Source: Streptosporangium saharense
GTDB taxonomy: Bacteria > Actinomycetota > Actinomycetes > Streptosporangiales > Streptosporangiaceae
Assembly: GCF_014203715.1 (NCBI RefSeq)
Contig: NZ_JACHJP010000007.1
Coordinates: 330,558-394,557, forward strand
Length of the DNA stretch: 64,000 nt
Direction of reading: 5' to 3'
Under the pieces are notes generated by a model. The model searched no databases, was not told where the DNA came from, and saw nothing but the letters and a program-made list of their open reading frames with translations. Made by a program: the position numbers and the translations under genes. This document shows positions 34,073-42,776 of this stretch, in pieces; position 1 is the stretch's first letter, and every line of letters begins with the position of its first letter.

Positions 34073-35092
34073 ATGCGCGCGATGCTCCTGGTGAACCCCA
34101 AGGCCACCACGACCAACCAGCGGACTCGGGACGTGCTGATCAGAGCACTGGGCGCGACGATGGACCTGACGGTCGAGGAGACCGAGTACCGCGGGCACGC
34201 GGCCCATCTGTCCCGCAAGGCCCATGGCTCCGGCTTCAACGTGGTCGCCGTGCTGGGCGGTGACGGCACGGTCAACGAGGCCGTGAACGGTCTGCTCGGC
34301 ACGGGGGACGTCACCGAGGAGATCGACGACGAGACTCCCCCACGGGAAGATTCGTCCGATGACGGCTCCGATGACGGCGACGCGAGCGGTGGGGCCGCGG
34401 GCCGTCCGGCGCTGCTGACGATCCCCGGTGGCAGCGCCAACGTCTTCGCGCGGGCGCTCGGGCTGCCCAACGATCCGGTCGAGGCGGTCGGCGCGATCCT
34501 GGAGGCCCTGCGTGACGACAGGCGCAGGACCGTCGGGCTCGGCCAGGCGACCTGGAACGGCAGGCGCAGATACTTCACCTTCTGCAGCGGGCTCGGATAT
34601 GACGCCGAGGTGATCAGGGCGGTCGAGGGGCTGCGTGGCGCCGGGCGCAAGGCCACACCCACCCGCTACGTGAACACGGCGCTGCACCACTATCTGTCGA
34701 CGGACAGGCGGCACGCCCCCATGAGGGTCGAGGGGCCCGAGGTTCCGCCCGCTGACGGCCTCTTCATGGCGATCGTCTCCAACACCTCGCCCTGGACCTA
34801 CGTGGGGTCCACGCCGGTCTGCCCGACGCCGTGGGCGAGTTTCGAAACGGGCCTGGACCTGCTGGGGTTGCAGCATCTCGGTCCCGCGGCGATGTGCCAT
34901 CTGATGCCGCAGATCATCGGCGTGCGCGAGACCCTGCCCACCGGCCGTCACCTGGTGCAACTCCACGACGAGCGGGAGTTCACGCTGAGCGCGCAGCGGC
35001 CCGTGGCCTTCCAGCTCGACGGCGACTACCTCGGAGAGGTCGAACGGGTGACCTTCCGGTCCATCCCGAAGGCATTACAAGTGGTGGTCTGA
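34073..35092 (+). CDS. Diacylglycerol kinase/lipid kinase family protein
   Basis: A 339-residue YegS/DgkB-type kinase. MLLVNPKATTTNQRTRDVLI, FNVVAVLGGDGTVNEAVNGLLG (the GGDGT nucleotide motif) and LTIPGGSANVFARALGLPNDPVEA are diagnostic. An acidic, low-complexity insertion (about residues 79-108, TEEIDDETPPREDSSDDGSD) splits the usual loop between the GGDGT and PGGSAN motifs. The C-terminal lobe has TFCSGLGYDAEVIRAVE and FQLDGDYLGEVERVTF. It should phosphorylate a membrane diacylglycerol or related lipid. Located just upstream of whiB1, as in other actinobacteria. Confidence 0.88.
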   Translation: MRAMLLVNPKATTTNQRTRDVLIRALGATMDLTVEETEYRGHAAHLSRKAHGSGFNVVAVLGGDGTVNEAVNGLLGTGDVTEEIDDETPPREDSSDDGSDDGDASGGAAGRPALLTIPGGSANVFARALGLPNDPVEAVGAILEALRDDRRRTVGLGQATWNGRRRYFTFCSGLGYDAEVIRAVEGLRGAGRKATPTRYVNTALHHYLSTDRRHAPMRVEGPEVPPADGLFMAIVSNTSPWTYVGSTPVCPTPWASFETGLDLLGLQHLGPAAMCHLMPQIIGVRETLPTGRHLVQLHDEREFTLSAQRPVAFQLDGDYLGEVERVTFRSIPKALQVVV

Positions 35093-35305
35093 CCCGTTAC
35101 ATCCGGTCATCGTGTGACGCATCCGACATGCATATCAGGCAAAACCTTCTCCCAAACCTCTTGCATGTACTGAGCGTGGCTGACAATCTCAACATTGACG
35201 TCGGAACGTAGGACCTTTGAGCGGAGACATCGCTCCTGGGCCACCGGCGATCAAGTGAATGGGACCCCGAACCGAACCAGGCTCGGGTGATCATTCGCGC
35301 TGATT

Positions 35306-35321
35306 AGTGAAAGTCTTCACA
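35306..35321. promoter_or_regulatory. CRP-type site upstream of whiB1
   Basis: AGTGA-AAGTCT-TCACA differs from TGTGA-N6-TCACA at one position and lies 54 bases before the whiB1 ATG. CRP control of whiB1 is established in Mycobacterium tuberculosis, which supports the call. Confidence 0.55.
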
Positions 35322-35374
35322 AAGTACACCGCCGGAGCCGAAGCCAAGGGCTCCTCTTCCGAAGGAGTGGACGC

Positions 35375-35629
35375 ATGGACTGGCGCCACCGAGCCGCCTG
35401 CCGTGACGTGGACCCCGAGCTTTTCTTCCCGATCGGCAACACCGGCCCCGCCCTGATGCAGATCGAAGAGGCCAAGCAGGTCTGCCGTACCTGTAGCGTC
35501 AGCGAAGCCTGCCTGAAGTGGGCACTGGAGTCCGGTCAGGACGCCGGTGTCTGGGGCGGCCTGAGCGAGGACGAACGCCGCGCCCTCAAGCGTCGCACGG
35601 CACGCGTCCGTGCCCGTATCAGCGCTTGA
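35375..35629 (+). CDS. whiB1: WhiB-family iron-sulfur transcription factor, WhiB1/WblE type
   Basis: An 84-residue protein from ATG 35375 (CGAAGGAG upstream). Four Cys (9, 37, 40, 46) in ACRDVDPELFFP and VCRTCSVSEAC hold the [4Fe-4S] cluster. The GVWGG turn (58-62) and the basic RRALKRRTARVRARIS tail follow. WhiB1/WblE is usually essential, binds the principal sigma factor and loses function on reaction with nitric oxide. Position between the lipid kinase and pdtaS matches mycobacterial gene order. Confidence 0.93.
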   Translation: MDWRHRAACRDVDPELFFPIGNTGPALMQIEEAKQVCRTCSVSEACLKWALESGQDAGVWGGLSEDERRALKRRTARVRARISA

Positions 35630-35707
35630 CTTCAGCGATCCGACAGAACCATAGCAAACCGAACGACGGCTCCCGCGCCCCCCTCCCCATGACCAGGCCC
35701 TGAGGTC

Positions 35708-37171
35708 TCAGGTCACGGGGAGAGGGATGCTGAGCGTCACCTCGGTGCCTCCGCCCTGGCGGGGTTCGATCGCCAGCCTGCCCGACAGCTCGCCGACCAC
35801 GAGCGTCCGCACGATCTGCAGGCCGAGGCTGGTCGACGACTCCAGGTCGAAGTTCTCCGGCAGGCCGTTGCCGTCGTCGGAGACGATCACGTCGAGCCGG
35901 TCCGCACCCCGGTCGACGATCACCTGGAGCTTCCCCGGACGCTGGGCCAGCCCGTGCTGGACCGCGTTCTGCAGCAGCTCGGTGAGGACCATCGCCAGCG
36001 GCGTCGCGATCTCCGAGCGCAGCACCCCGAACGTCCCGATGCGACGCGGCACCACCTGCGCCTCCGGGGCGGCGACCTCCCCCGTCATCGCGATCACCCG
36101 GTCGGCGATGTCGTCGAAGTCGACCTGCTCCTCCGGCGTGTGGGACAGCGTCTCGTGCACGATCGCGATCGAGCCGACCCTGCGCACCGCCTCCTCCAGC
36201 GCCTCGCGACCCTCGGGCACCTGCAGCCGCCTGGCCTGCAGCCGCAGCAGCGCGGCCACCGTCTGCAGGTTGTTCTTGACCCGGTGGTGGATCTCCCTGA
36301 TGGTCGCGTCCTTGGTCATCAGCTCCCGCTCGCGGCGGCGCAGCTCCGTCACGTCGCGGATGAGCACCAGCGCGCCGATGCGCCCGCCCCCGACGACCAG
36401 CGGGATCGCCCGAAGCTGCACGACCGTTCCGCCCGACTCGACCTCGGTCTCCCTCGGCTCCCGGCCGCTGGCCACGATCATCAGGTTCTCGTTGATGGGC
36501 TCGTCGGAGTAGCACAGGTTCGCCGTCGTACGGCCGAGCTCGGCCCCGACCAGGTCCGCGTTGAGCCCCAGCCTGCGGTAGGCGGACAGGGCGTTGGGCG
36601 AGGCGTAGGTGACCCGCCCCGCGCGGTCGAGCCTGAGCAGCCCGTCGCCGACGCGCGGGGAGCGGACCAGGATCGGCTCGGCGCCGGAGAAGGGGAAGCG
36701 TCCCTCGGCCACCATCTGGGCCAGGTCGGAGGCGCTCTGCAGATAGGTCAGTTCGAGCCGTGACGGGGTGCGTGCCGAGGAGAGGTTCGTGGAGCGCTGG
36801 ATCACGCCGATGAAGTGGTCGGCGCGCCGTACGGGAATGGTCTCCTCGCGCACGGGCACGCCGCTCGACCAGTCGGGGTCGCCCTCGCGGCAGATGCGCC
36901 TCTCGTTCCAGGCGGTGTCGATGAGCGCCCGCTCCCCCTTGGCCGCGGTCATCCCCACGATGTCGTCGTGGTAGACGGTGGGGCCCGTGGTCGGCCGCAT
37001 CTGGGCGACCGCGATCCAGCCGGTGCCCTCCCGGAGCGGGATCCACAGGATGAGGTCGGCGAACGACAGGTCGGCGAGGAGCTGCCAGTCGGAGACCAGC
37101 GAGTGCATCCACTCGAGGTCCGCGTCGTCGAGCGCGGTGTGACGAACCGCCAGGTCGCTTAGAGTCGGCAC
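35708..37171 (-). CDS. pdtaS: Sensor histidine kinase PdtaS
   Basis: A 487-residue soluble kinase from GTG 37171; the longer frame upstream has no family support. Order: GAF-like domain (about 1-150, LADLSFADLILWIPL), PAS domain (about 180-290, LRLDRAGRVTYASPNALSAY), HisKA_2 phosphoacceptor helix with His in ATIREIHHRVKNNLQTVAALL, and an HWE/HATPase domain (MVLTELLQNAVQHGL, DVIVSDDGNGLPENFD, SLGLQIVRTLV). It signals to the antiterminator-type regulator PdtaR (not in the window), controlling RNA-level regulation; in mycobacteria it responds to copper and nitric oxide. Divergent from bioF by 67 bases. Confidence 0.93.
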   Translation of the reverse strand: MPTLSDLAVRHTALDDADLEWMHSLVSDWQLLADLSFADLILWIPLREGTGWIAVAQMRPTTGPTVYHDDIVGMTAAKGERALIDTAWNERRICREGDPDWSSGVPVREETIPVRRADHFIGVIQRSTNLSSARTPSRLELTYLQSASDLAQMVAEGRFPFSGAEPILVRSPRVGDGLLRLDRAGRVTYASPNALSAYRRLGLNADLVGAELGRTTANLCYSDEPINENLMIVASGREPRETEVESGGTVVQLRAIPLVVGGGRIGALVLIRDVTELRRRERELMTKDATIREIHHRVKNNLQTVAALLRLQARRLQVPEGREALEEAVRRVGSIAIVHETLSHTPEEQVDFDDIADRVIAMTGEVAAPEAQVVPRRIGTFGVLRSEIATPLAMVLTELLQNAVQHGLAQRPGKLQVIVDRGADRLDVIVSDDGNGLPENFDLESSTSLGLQIVRTLVVGELSGRLAIEPRQGGGTEVTLSIPLPVT

Positions 37172-37238
37172 TCGTGCATCATGCGTGGTTTGAGGGGCCC
37201 AACGCGAATCGGGCACACCACATTGGGAAAATGCCCCT

Positions 37239-38396
37239 ATGACACATGGGCCCGATCCGCTGGCGCGCTTCCGCGCCGCCGCGGTGGCGCGGGAGGCGGC
37301 GGGGCTCAGGCGGGTCCTTCGTCCCCGGGCCTGCGACGACAGCCTGCTCGATCTGGCCTCCAACGACTATCTCGGGCTCTCCGGAGACCGGCGGCTGGCC
37401 GAGGCGGCGTCCGCGGCGGCCTTCGAGTGGGGAACGGGCTCGACCGGCTCCCGGCTGGTGACCGGTTCGACCGCGCTGCACGCCCGCCTTGAGGAGCGTC
37501 TGGCCGCCTTCACGGACGCGCGGGGCGCCCTGGTGTTCTCCTCCGGCTACCTGGCCAACCTGGCGGCCGTCACGGCGCTCGGCCGGGACGCCCTGGTGGT
37601 CTCCGACGCGGGCAACCACGCCTCGATCGTGGACGCCTGCCGCCTGTCGCGCTCACCCGTGACGGTCACCCCGCACCGGGACGTGACGGCCGTCGAGAAG
37701 GCGCTCGCCGACCGGGAGACCGAGCACGCGATCGTGGTCACCGACGCCCTCTTCTCCGTCGACGGCGACCTGGCCCCGCTGGCCGATCTGCACGCGGCAG
37801 CCGTACGGCAGGGCGCGCTGCTGGTCGTGGACGAGGCGCACTCCCTGGGGGTCCTCGGGACCGGGGGGCGGGGGGCGGTGCACGCCGCGGGCCTGGCCGG
37901 GGAGCCGACCGTTGTGAGAACGGTCACACTCTCCAAATCCCTCGGATCCCAGGGTGGGGCCGTCCTCGGCGCCCCCGAGGTCATCGAAACCCTGATAAAC
38001 ACGGGCCGTTCCTTCATCTTCGACACCGCGCTCGCTCCGGGGAGCGTGGCTGCGGCACTCGCCGCGGTGGATATCCTTCACAATCAGCCCGAACTGCCCG
38101 GATACGTGCTCACCAGAGCGAAGGAGCTGGCCGCCCTGGCCCGCGACCTCGGTCTGGAGACCAACGATCCGGCGGGTGCGGTCGTCCCGATCGTGCTCGG
38201 CCAACCCGAGACGGCGCTTCGGGCCGCCGTCATCTGTGCGGAACACGGGGTGCGCGTCGGATGCTTCCGTCCGCCCTCGGTACCGGTCGGCCGCTCTTGC
38301 CTGCGGTTGACCGCGCGGGCCAATCTGAGTTCCGACGATCTAGCGGTGATCAGGGGTGCGCTCACCGCCGTGGCCGAGATGAAGGTGACCATGTGA
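37239..38396 (+). CDS. bioF: 8-amino-7-oxononanoate synthase
   Basis: A 385-residue fold-type I PLP enzyme. Markers: LLDLASNDYLGLSGD, GTGSTGSRLVTGSTALHARLE, VVSDAGNHASIVDACRLS (His stacking on PLP), VVDEAHSLGVLG with Asp198, and the PLP lysine Lys233 in TLSKSLGSQGG. It joins pimeloyl thioester and alanine in the first ring-forming step of biotin synthesis. It heads the cluster bioF-dasR-bioD-bioB; bioA is not present in this window. Confidence 0.94.
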   Translation: MTHGPDPLARFRAAAVAREAAGLRRVLRPRACDDSLLDLASNDYLGLSGDRRLAEAASAAAFEWGTGSTGSRLVTGSTALHARLEERLAAFTDARGALVFSSGYLANLAAVTALGRDALVVSDAGNHASIVDACRLSRSPVTVTPHRDVTAVEKALADRETEHAIVVTDALFSVDGDLAPLADLHAAAVRQGALLVVDEAHSLGVLGTGGRGAVHAAGLAGEPTVVRTVTLSKSLGSQGGAVLGAPEVIETLINTGRSFIFDTALAPGSVAAALAAVDILHNQPELPGYVLTRAKELAALARDLGLETNDPAGAVVPIVLGQPETALRAAVICAEHGVRVGCFRPPSVPVGRSCLRLTARANLSSDDLAVIRGALTAVAEMKVTM

Positions 38397-38469
38397 GTGA
38401 GCGAAACGAGCGGGCCCGCGGGTGGGACACGGGTCCCGCCGGCCTCGAACCTCCGGACGAGGTGCGAGC

Positions 38470-39189
38470 GTGACGGAAGATTCCCCCAGAATCCCGAAAT
38501 ATTACGACGTCAAGCGCAGCCTGCTGGCGCTCACCAAGAGCCTGGCCGCGGGCAGTGCCCTTCCCCCCGAGCGGACGCTCGCGGTGCGGTTCGAGACGTC
38601 GCGCACGACCGTGCGCCAGGCCCTGTCCGAACTCGTGGTCGAGGGACGGCTGGTGCGCATCCAGGGCAAGGGGACGTTCGTCGCCCATCCCAAGGTCGCC
38701 CAGGTGCTGCAGCTCACCTCCTACACCGGTGACCTCAGGACCGTCGGCCTGGAACCCGACACCAAGATCCTCGACATCAGCTACATCACCGCGGACGAAC
38801 CGCTGGCCCGACGCCTGGCGATCAACCCCGGTGGCCGGGTGCTGCGGATCCACCGGCTCCGCCTGGCCAACGGCGAGCCGATGTCGATCGACACCACCCA
38901 CCTGTCCGCCCGGCGCTTCCCCCGGCTCAGGCGTGAGCTGGAAGTGCACTCCTCGCTGTACGAGACGCTGCACAACGCCTACAACGTACGGCTCACGGAC
39001 GCCGAGGAGATCATCGAGACCGTGCTGGCCACGCCGTACGACGCGCAGGTGTTGAGTGTGGACGTGGGCCTGCCGATGCTGCTGCTCACCCGGCACGCCT
39101 TCGACGCCGACGGCAACCCGGTCGAGTGGGCCCAGTCCCTCTACCGGGGAGACCGCTACAAGTTCGTCACCCGCCTGCGCCGTCCCTGA
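38470..39189 (+). CDS. dasR: GntR/HutC regulator closely resembling DasR
   Basis: A 239-residue protein from GTG 38470. The N-terminal winged helix has [21 protein letters not shown] and [20 protein letters not shown]; the C-terminal UTRA domain has [20 protein letters not shown] and ends in [15 protein letters not shown]. These phrases match Streptomyces DasR, the N-acetylglucosamine regulator, almost word for word, beyond general GntR similarity. DasR normally binds dre sites and responds to glucosamine-6-phosphate. Its place between bioF and bioD is unusual; it may be carried in the operon or have taken on biotin control. The spacing to bioF is 73 bases and to bioD 19 bases. Confidence 0.85.
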   Translation: MTEDSPRIPKYYDVKRSLLALTKSLAAGSALPPERTLAVRFETSRTTVRQALSELVVEGRLVRIQGKGTFVAHPKVAQVLQLTSYTGDLRTVGLEPDTKILDISYITADEPLARRLAINPGGRVLRIHRLRLANGEPMSIDTTHLSARRFPRLRRELEVHSSLYETLHNAYNVRLTDAEEIIETVLATPYDAQVLSVDVGLPMLLLTRHAFDADGNPVEWAQSLYRGDRYKFVTRLRRP

Positions 39190-39208
39190 CGTCCGTAAGG
39201 TGTGGGGG

Positions 39209-39925
39209 ATGAGCATCCTCGTGGTCACCGGGACCGACACGGGAGTGGGCAAAACGGTCGTCACCGCCGCGGTCGCCGCCCTCGCCAGGGAGCGGGGTTC
39301 CTCGGTCGCGGTGGTGAAACCGGCGCAGACCGGGGTCGGCGCGCTCGATCCCGGCGACCTAGACGACGTCATCCGGCTGACCGGGGTGACGACCACCTTC
39401 GAGCTGGCCAGGTTCCCCGACCCGCTGGCCCCCGCCGCGGCGGCCAGGGTCGCGGGCCTGCCCCCGGTCTCCCTCGACCAGGCCGCCGTCCGCGTCGCGG
39501 AGCTGGCCGCCTCCCACCGCCTGGTGCTCGTCGAGGGCGCGGGCGGGCTCCTGGTCCGCTTCGACGAGGAGGGGGCGACCCTGGCCGACCTCGCCAGGGC
39601 GCTGTCCGCGCCGGTGCTGCTGGTGACCCGGGCGTCCCTGGGCACGCTCAACCACACCGCGCTGACGCTTGAGGCGATGGCGGGACGCGGCCTCGACCTC
39701 GCGGGCGTGGTCATCGGCTCCTGGCCCGCCGAACCCGGTCTTGCCGAACGGTGCAACGTCGCCGACCTGGAGATGCTGGCCGCCAGGCCGCTCGCGGGCG
39801 CGCTGCCCGAGGGCTCCGGTTCCCTCGACCGCGAGGCCTTTTCCCGTACGGCTCACGCCGGTTTGGCCCCCGTGTTGGGGGGCGGCTTCGACTCCTCAGC
39901 CTTCAGATCCACATTTAGGCTCTAG
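39209..39925 (+). CDS. bioD: Dethiobiotin synthetase
   Basis: A 238-residue enzyme from ATG 39209 with GTGGGGG upstream. The P loop is GTDTGVGKT (8-16), followed by AVVKPAQTG with the substrate Lys, [17 protein letters not shown] (second nucleotide/metal motif) and [22 protein letters not shown]. It closes the ureido ring of dethiobiotin from diaminopelargonate, CO2 and ATP. It is followed by bioB after 31 bases. Confidence 0.93.
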   Translation: MSILVVTGTDTGVGKTVVTAAVAALARERGSSVAVVKPAQTGVGALDPGDLDDVIRLTGVTTTFELARFPDPLAPAAAARVAGLPPVSLDQAAVRVAELAASHRLVLVEGAGGLLVRFDEEGATLADLARALSAPVLLVTRASLGTLNHTALTLEAMAGRGLDLAGVVIGSWPAEPGLAERCNVADLEMLAARPLAGALPEGSGSLDREAFSRTAHAGLAPVLGGGFDSSAFRSTFRL

Positions 39926-39956
39926 CCGTAGACGACGGCCTTCAGAGTGGAGCAGC

Positions 39957-40952
39957 ATGAGCGACATACTCGACATCGCCCGCGTCCAGGTGCTTGAGGA
40001 AGGCAGAGGGCTCGACGCCGGACAGGCTCTGCGATGCCTGGAGCTGCCCGAGGAGCGTGTTCCCGACCTCCTGGCGCTCGCGCACGAGGTGCGTATGAAG
40101 TGGTGCGGCCCCGAGGTCGAGGTCGAGGGCATCATCTCCCTCAAGACGGGCGGCTGCCCCGAGGACTGTCACTTCTGCTCCCAGTCGGGGCAGTTCAGCT
40201 CGCCGGTCCGCGCGGCGTGGCTGGACATCCCCTCCCTGGTCCAGGCGGCAAAGGAGACCGCGGCGACGGGGGCCACCGAGTTCTGCATCGTGGCCGCGGT
40301 GCGCGGCCCCGACCGGCGGCTGATGGACCAGGTCCGCCAGGGCGTCGAGGCGATCAGACAGGCCGTGGACATCAACGTCGCCTGCTCCCTCGGCATGCTC
40401 ACCCAGGAGCAGGTGGACGAGCTGGCCGGGATGGGCGTGCACCGCTACAACCACAACCTGGAGACCGCGAGGTCGCACTTCGACAAGGTCGTCACCACCC
40501 ACAGTTGGCAGGAGCGCTGGGACACCTGCCTGATGGTCCGCGAGGCCGGGATGGAGCTGTGCTGCGGCGGCATCGTCGGTATGGGCGAGACGCTCGAACA
40601 GCGGGCCGAGTTCGCCGGGCAGCTCGGTGAGCTGCAGCCGGACGAGGTCCCGCTGAACTTCCTCAACCCCCGTCCCGGCACTCCCTTCGAGTCGTTCCCG
40701 CTGCTGACGGGCACCGAGGCGCTCAGGACGATCGCGACCTTCAGGCTGGCGCTGCCGCGCACGATCCTGCGCTACGCGGGCGGCAGGGAGCTGACCCTGG
40801 GCGACCTGGGCACCCGCGACGGCATGCTCGGCGGCATCAACGCGATCATCGTCGGCAACTACCTCACCACGCTGGGCCGTACCCCCGAGGCGGACCTCGG
40901 TCTGCTGACCGACCTGCGGATGCCGATCAAGGCGCTCTCCGAGACCCTGTGA
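39957..40952 (+). CDS. bioB: Biotin synthase
   Basis: A 331-residue radical SAM enzyme from ATG 39957. The cluster motif is Cys67-x3-Cys71-x2-Cys74 in [16 protein letters not shown]. Other markers: [39 protein letters not shown] (substrate Asn/Asn), [12 protein letters not shown] and [29 protein letters not shown] with Gly-type spacing fits the actinobacterial type I BioB that needs an auxiliary protein; a candidate for that protein is encoded at 44654-44836. It inserts sulfur into dethiobiotin, the last step of the pathway. Confidence 0.95.
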   Translation: MSDILDIARVQVLEEGRGLDAGQALRCLELPEERVPDLLALAHEVRMKWCGPEVEVEGIISLKTGGCPEDCHFCSQSGQFSSPVRAAWLDIPSLVQAAKETAATGATEFCIVAAVRGPDRRLMDQVRQGVEAIRQAVDINVACSLGMLTQEQVDELAGMGVHRYNHNLETARSHFDKVVTTHSWQERWDTCLMVREAGMELCCGGIVGMGETLEQRAEFAGQLGELQPDEVPLNFLNPRPGTPFESFPLLTGTEALRTIATFRLALPRTILRYAGGRELTLGDLGTRDGMLGGINAIIVGNYLTTLGRTPEADLGLLTDLRMPIKALSETL

Positions 40953-40956
40953 GCCC

Positions 40957-41000
40957 GGGGGGAACCCGCTCCCGGCATCTCGCGGGGAGCGGATTCCCCC
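40957..41000 (+). terminator. Terminator of the biotin cluster
   Basis: GGGGGAACCCGCTCCC (starting 40958) pairs with GGGGAGCGGATTCCCCC (40984-41000), with small mismatches at AA/A, 5 bases after the bioB stop. Confidence 0.7.
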
Positions 41001-41093
41001 ATGTGACAGGTGGTCAGCGCGTTATTCGGGGGGAATCTGGGCAGGGATTCCAATCACTGTCCGGCTAAGTGACTGACTGGTAGGTTGCGCGAT

Positions 41094-42746
41094 ATGGAGT
41101 CTCCAAAGCACGCGGGCGACATCGCGGTCGCCGTCTCCAAGGCCTACGGGATCGAGACCATGTTCACCCTGTCGGGCGGGCACGTCTTCCCGTTGTACGA
41201 CGGAGCGGTCCACGAGGGCGTGCCGATCCTCGACGTACGGCACGAGCAGAGCGCGGTCTTCGCGGCCGAGGCGACCGCCAGGCTGACCCGCAGACCGGGC
41301 CTGGCCGTGCTCACCGCGGGTCCCGGCGTCACCAACGGCGTCAGCGGCGTGGCGACCGCGCACGCCAACGGCTCCCCCGTCGTGATCATGGGGGGCAGGG
41401 CGCCGAGGTCGCGCTGGGGCTCGGGCGCGCTGCAGGAGATGGACCACCCGCCGCTGCTCGCGCCGATCACCAAGCTGGCCTTCACCGGCTCGGGACCCGA
41501 CTCCGTCGGCGAGGACGTGGAGATGGCCTTCAGGACCGCCCTCGCCCCGCACCGGGGGCCGGTCTTCCTCGACTTCCACATGGACGACCTGTTCGCCCCC
41601 GCTCCCCCGCCTGACCACGCGACCGAGACCCTGACCCCCTCGCCACTCGAACCCGACCCCGACGCGCTCGCCGGCATCGCCACCCTGCTCGCCCAGGCGG
41701 AGCGCCCGGTGCTGGTGCTCGGCTCCGACGTGTGGATGGACCGGGCGGAGGAGGTCGCCAGAGGATTCGCCGAGGAGTTCCGCCTGCCGGTCATCCCCAA
41801 CGGGCAGGGCCGCGGCATCCTGCCCGCGGGCCACGAACTCCTGGTCACCCGGGCCCGCAGCCTGGCCTTCTCCCAGGCCGACCTGGTGATCGTCGCGGGC
41901 GCCCCGCTGGACTTCCGCCTCGCCTACGGCTGGTTCGGCGGCAAGAATGGCACCCCGCTCGCCAGGGTCGTGCACCTGACCGACGCGCCGTCGCAGCTCG
42001 GCACCCACATGCAGCCCTCCGGCACCGCCGCGGGTGACCTGTCGCTGGTCTTCTGGGGTCTCGGTACGGCCTGCGGCGAGGCGGGCGTCTCCCCCAAGGC
42101 GTACGCGCCGTGGCTGTCGAGGCTGAAGGAGGCCGCGGACGCGGCGGTCGCCGGGGACGCCGAGCTGCTGGCCTCCGACGCCGACCCCATCCACCCGATG
42201 CGGATCTACGGCGAGCTGAACAGGATCCTCGCCGACGACGCCGTGGTGATCGGCGACGGCGGCGACTTCGTCTCCTACGCGGGCAAGTACGTCGAGCCGA
42301 GGCAGCCGGGCAACTGGCTCGACCCCGGCCCCTACGGCTGTCTGGGCACCGGCCTCGGCTACTCCATCGCCGCCCGCCTGGCCAGGCCCTCCTCCCAGGT
42401 GGCGTTGCTGCTCGGCGACGGCGCGGCCGGGTTCTCGCTCATGGACGTGGACACGCTCGTACGGCACCGCCTGCCCGTGGTGATGATCTGCGGCAACAAC
42501 GGCATCTGGGGTCTGGAGAAGCACCCCATGCGGATGCTGTACGGCTACGACGTGGCCGCCGAGTTGCAGCCGCAGTGCCGTTACGACCAGGTGGTGACGG
42601 CGCTCGGCGGGGGCGGTGAGCTGGTCACCGACCCTGCGGAGATCGGTCCCGCGCTGCGCAGGGCCTTCGACTCCGGCGTGCCGTACATGGTGAACATCGC
42701 GACCGACCCGGAGATCGCCTACCCCCGTAACACGACCGGCGTCTGA
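41094..42746 (+). CDS. Thiamine diphosphate-dependent enzyme, acetolactate synthase-like
   Basis: A 550-residue protein from ATG 41094; a -10-like TAGGTT at 41081-41086 fits a leaderless start. The pyrimidine domain has GIETMFTLSGGHVFPLYDGA and VRHEQSAVFAAEATARLTRRPG with the catalytic Glu. The middle domain has PVIPNGQGRGILP. The PP domain has VIGDGGDFVSYAGKY and the GDGAAGFSLMDVDTLVRHRLPVVMICGNNGIWGLEKH thiamine-binding stretch, in which GDG and NN are conserved. It resembles acetolactate synthase or oxalyl-CoA decarboxylase homologues; without the FAD-site markers I leave the reaction open. No small regulatory subunit is nearby, so it is not clearly ilvB. Confidence 0.85.
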   Translation: MESPKHAGDIAVAVSKAYGIETMFTLSGGHVFPLYDGAVHEGVPILDVRHEQSAVFAAEATARLTRRPGLAVLTAGPGVTNGVSGVATAHANGSPVVIMGGRAPRSRWGSGALQEMDHPPLLAPITKLAFTGSGPDSVGEDVEMAFRTALAPHRGPVFLDFHMDDLFAPAPPPDHATETLTPSPLEPDPDALAGIATLLAQAERPVLVLGSDVWMDRAEEVARGFAEEFRLPVIPNGQGRGILPAGHELLVTRARSLAFSQADLVIVAGAPLDFRLAYGWFGGKNGTPLARVVHLTDAPSQLGTHMQPSGTAAGDLSLVFWGLGTACGEAGVSPKAYAPWLSRLKEAADAAVAGDAELLASDADPIHPMRIYGELNRILADDAVVIGDGGDFVSYAGKYVEPRQPGNWLDPGPYGCLGTGLGYSIAARLARPSSQVALLLGDGAAGFSLMDVDTLVRHRLPVVMICGNNGIWGLEKHPMRMLYGYDVAAELQPQCRYDQVVTALGGGGELVTDPAEIGPALRRAFDSGVPYMVNIATDPEIAYPRNTTGV

Positions 42747-42773
42747 GACGGCCCCGAGAGCGTCGGGGCCGTC
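42747..42773. terminator. Shared terminator of convergent genes
   Basis: GACGGCCCCGA (42747-42757) pairs with TCGGGGCCGTC (42763-42773), exactly filling the space between the TPP enzyme stop and the kinase stop. Confidence 0.75.
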
Positions 42774-42776
42774 AGG

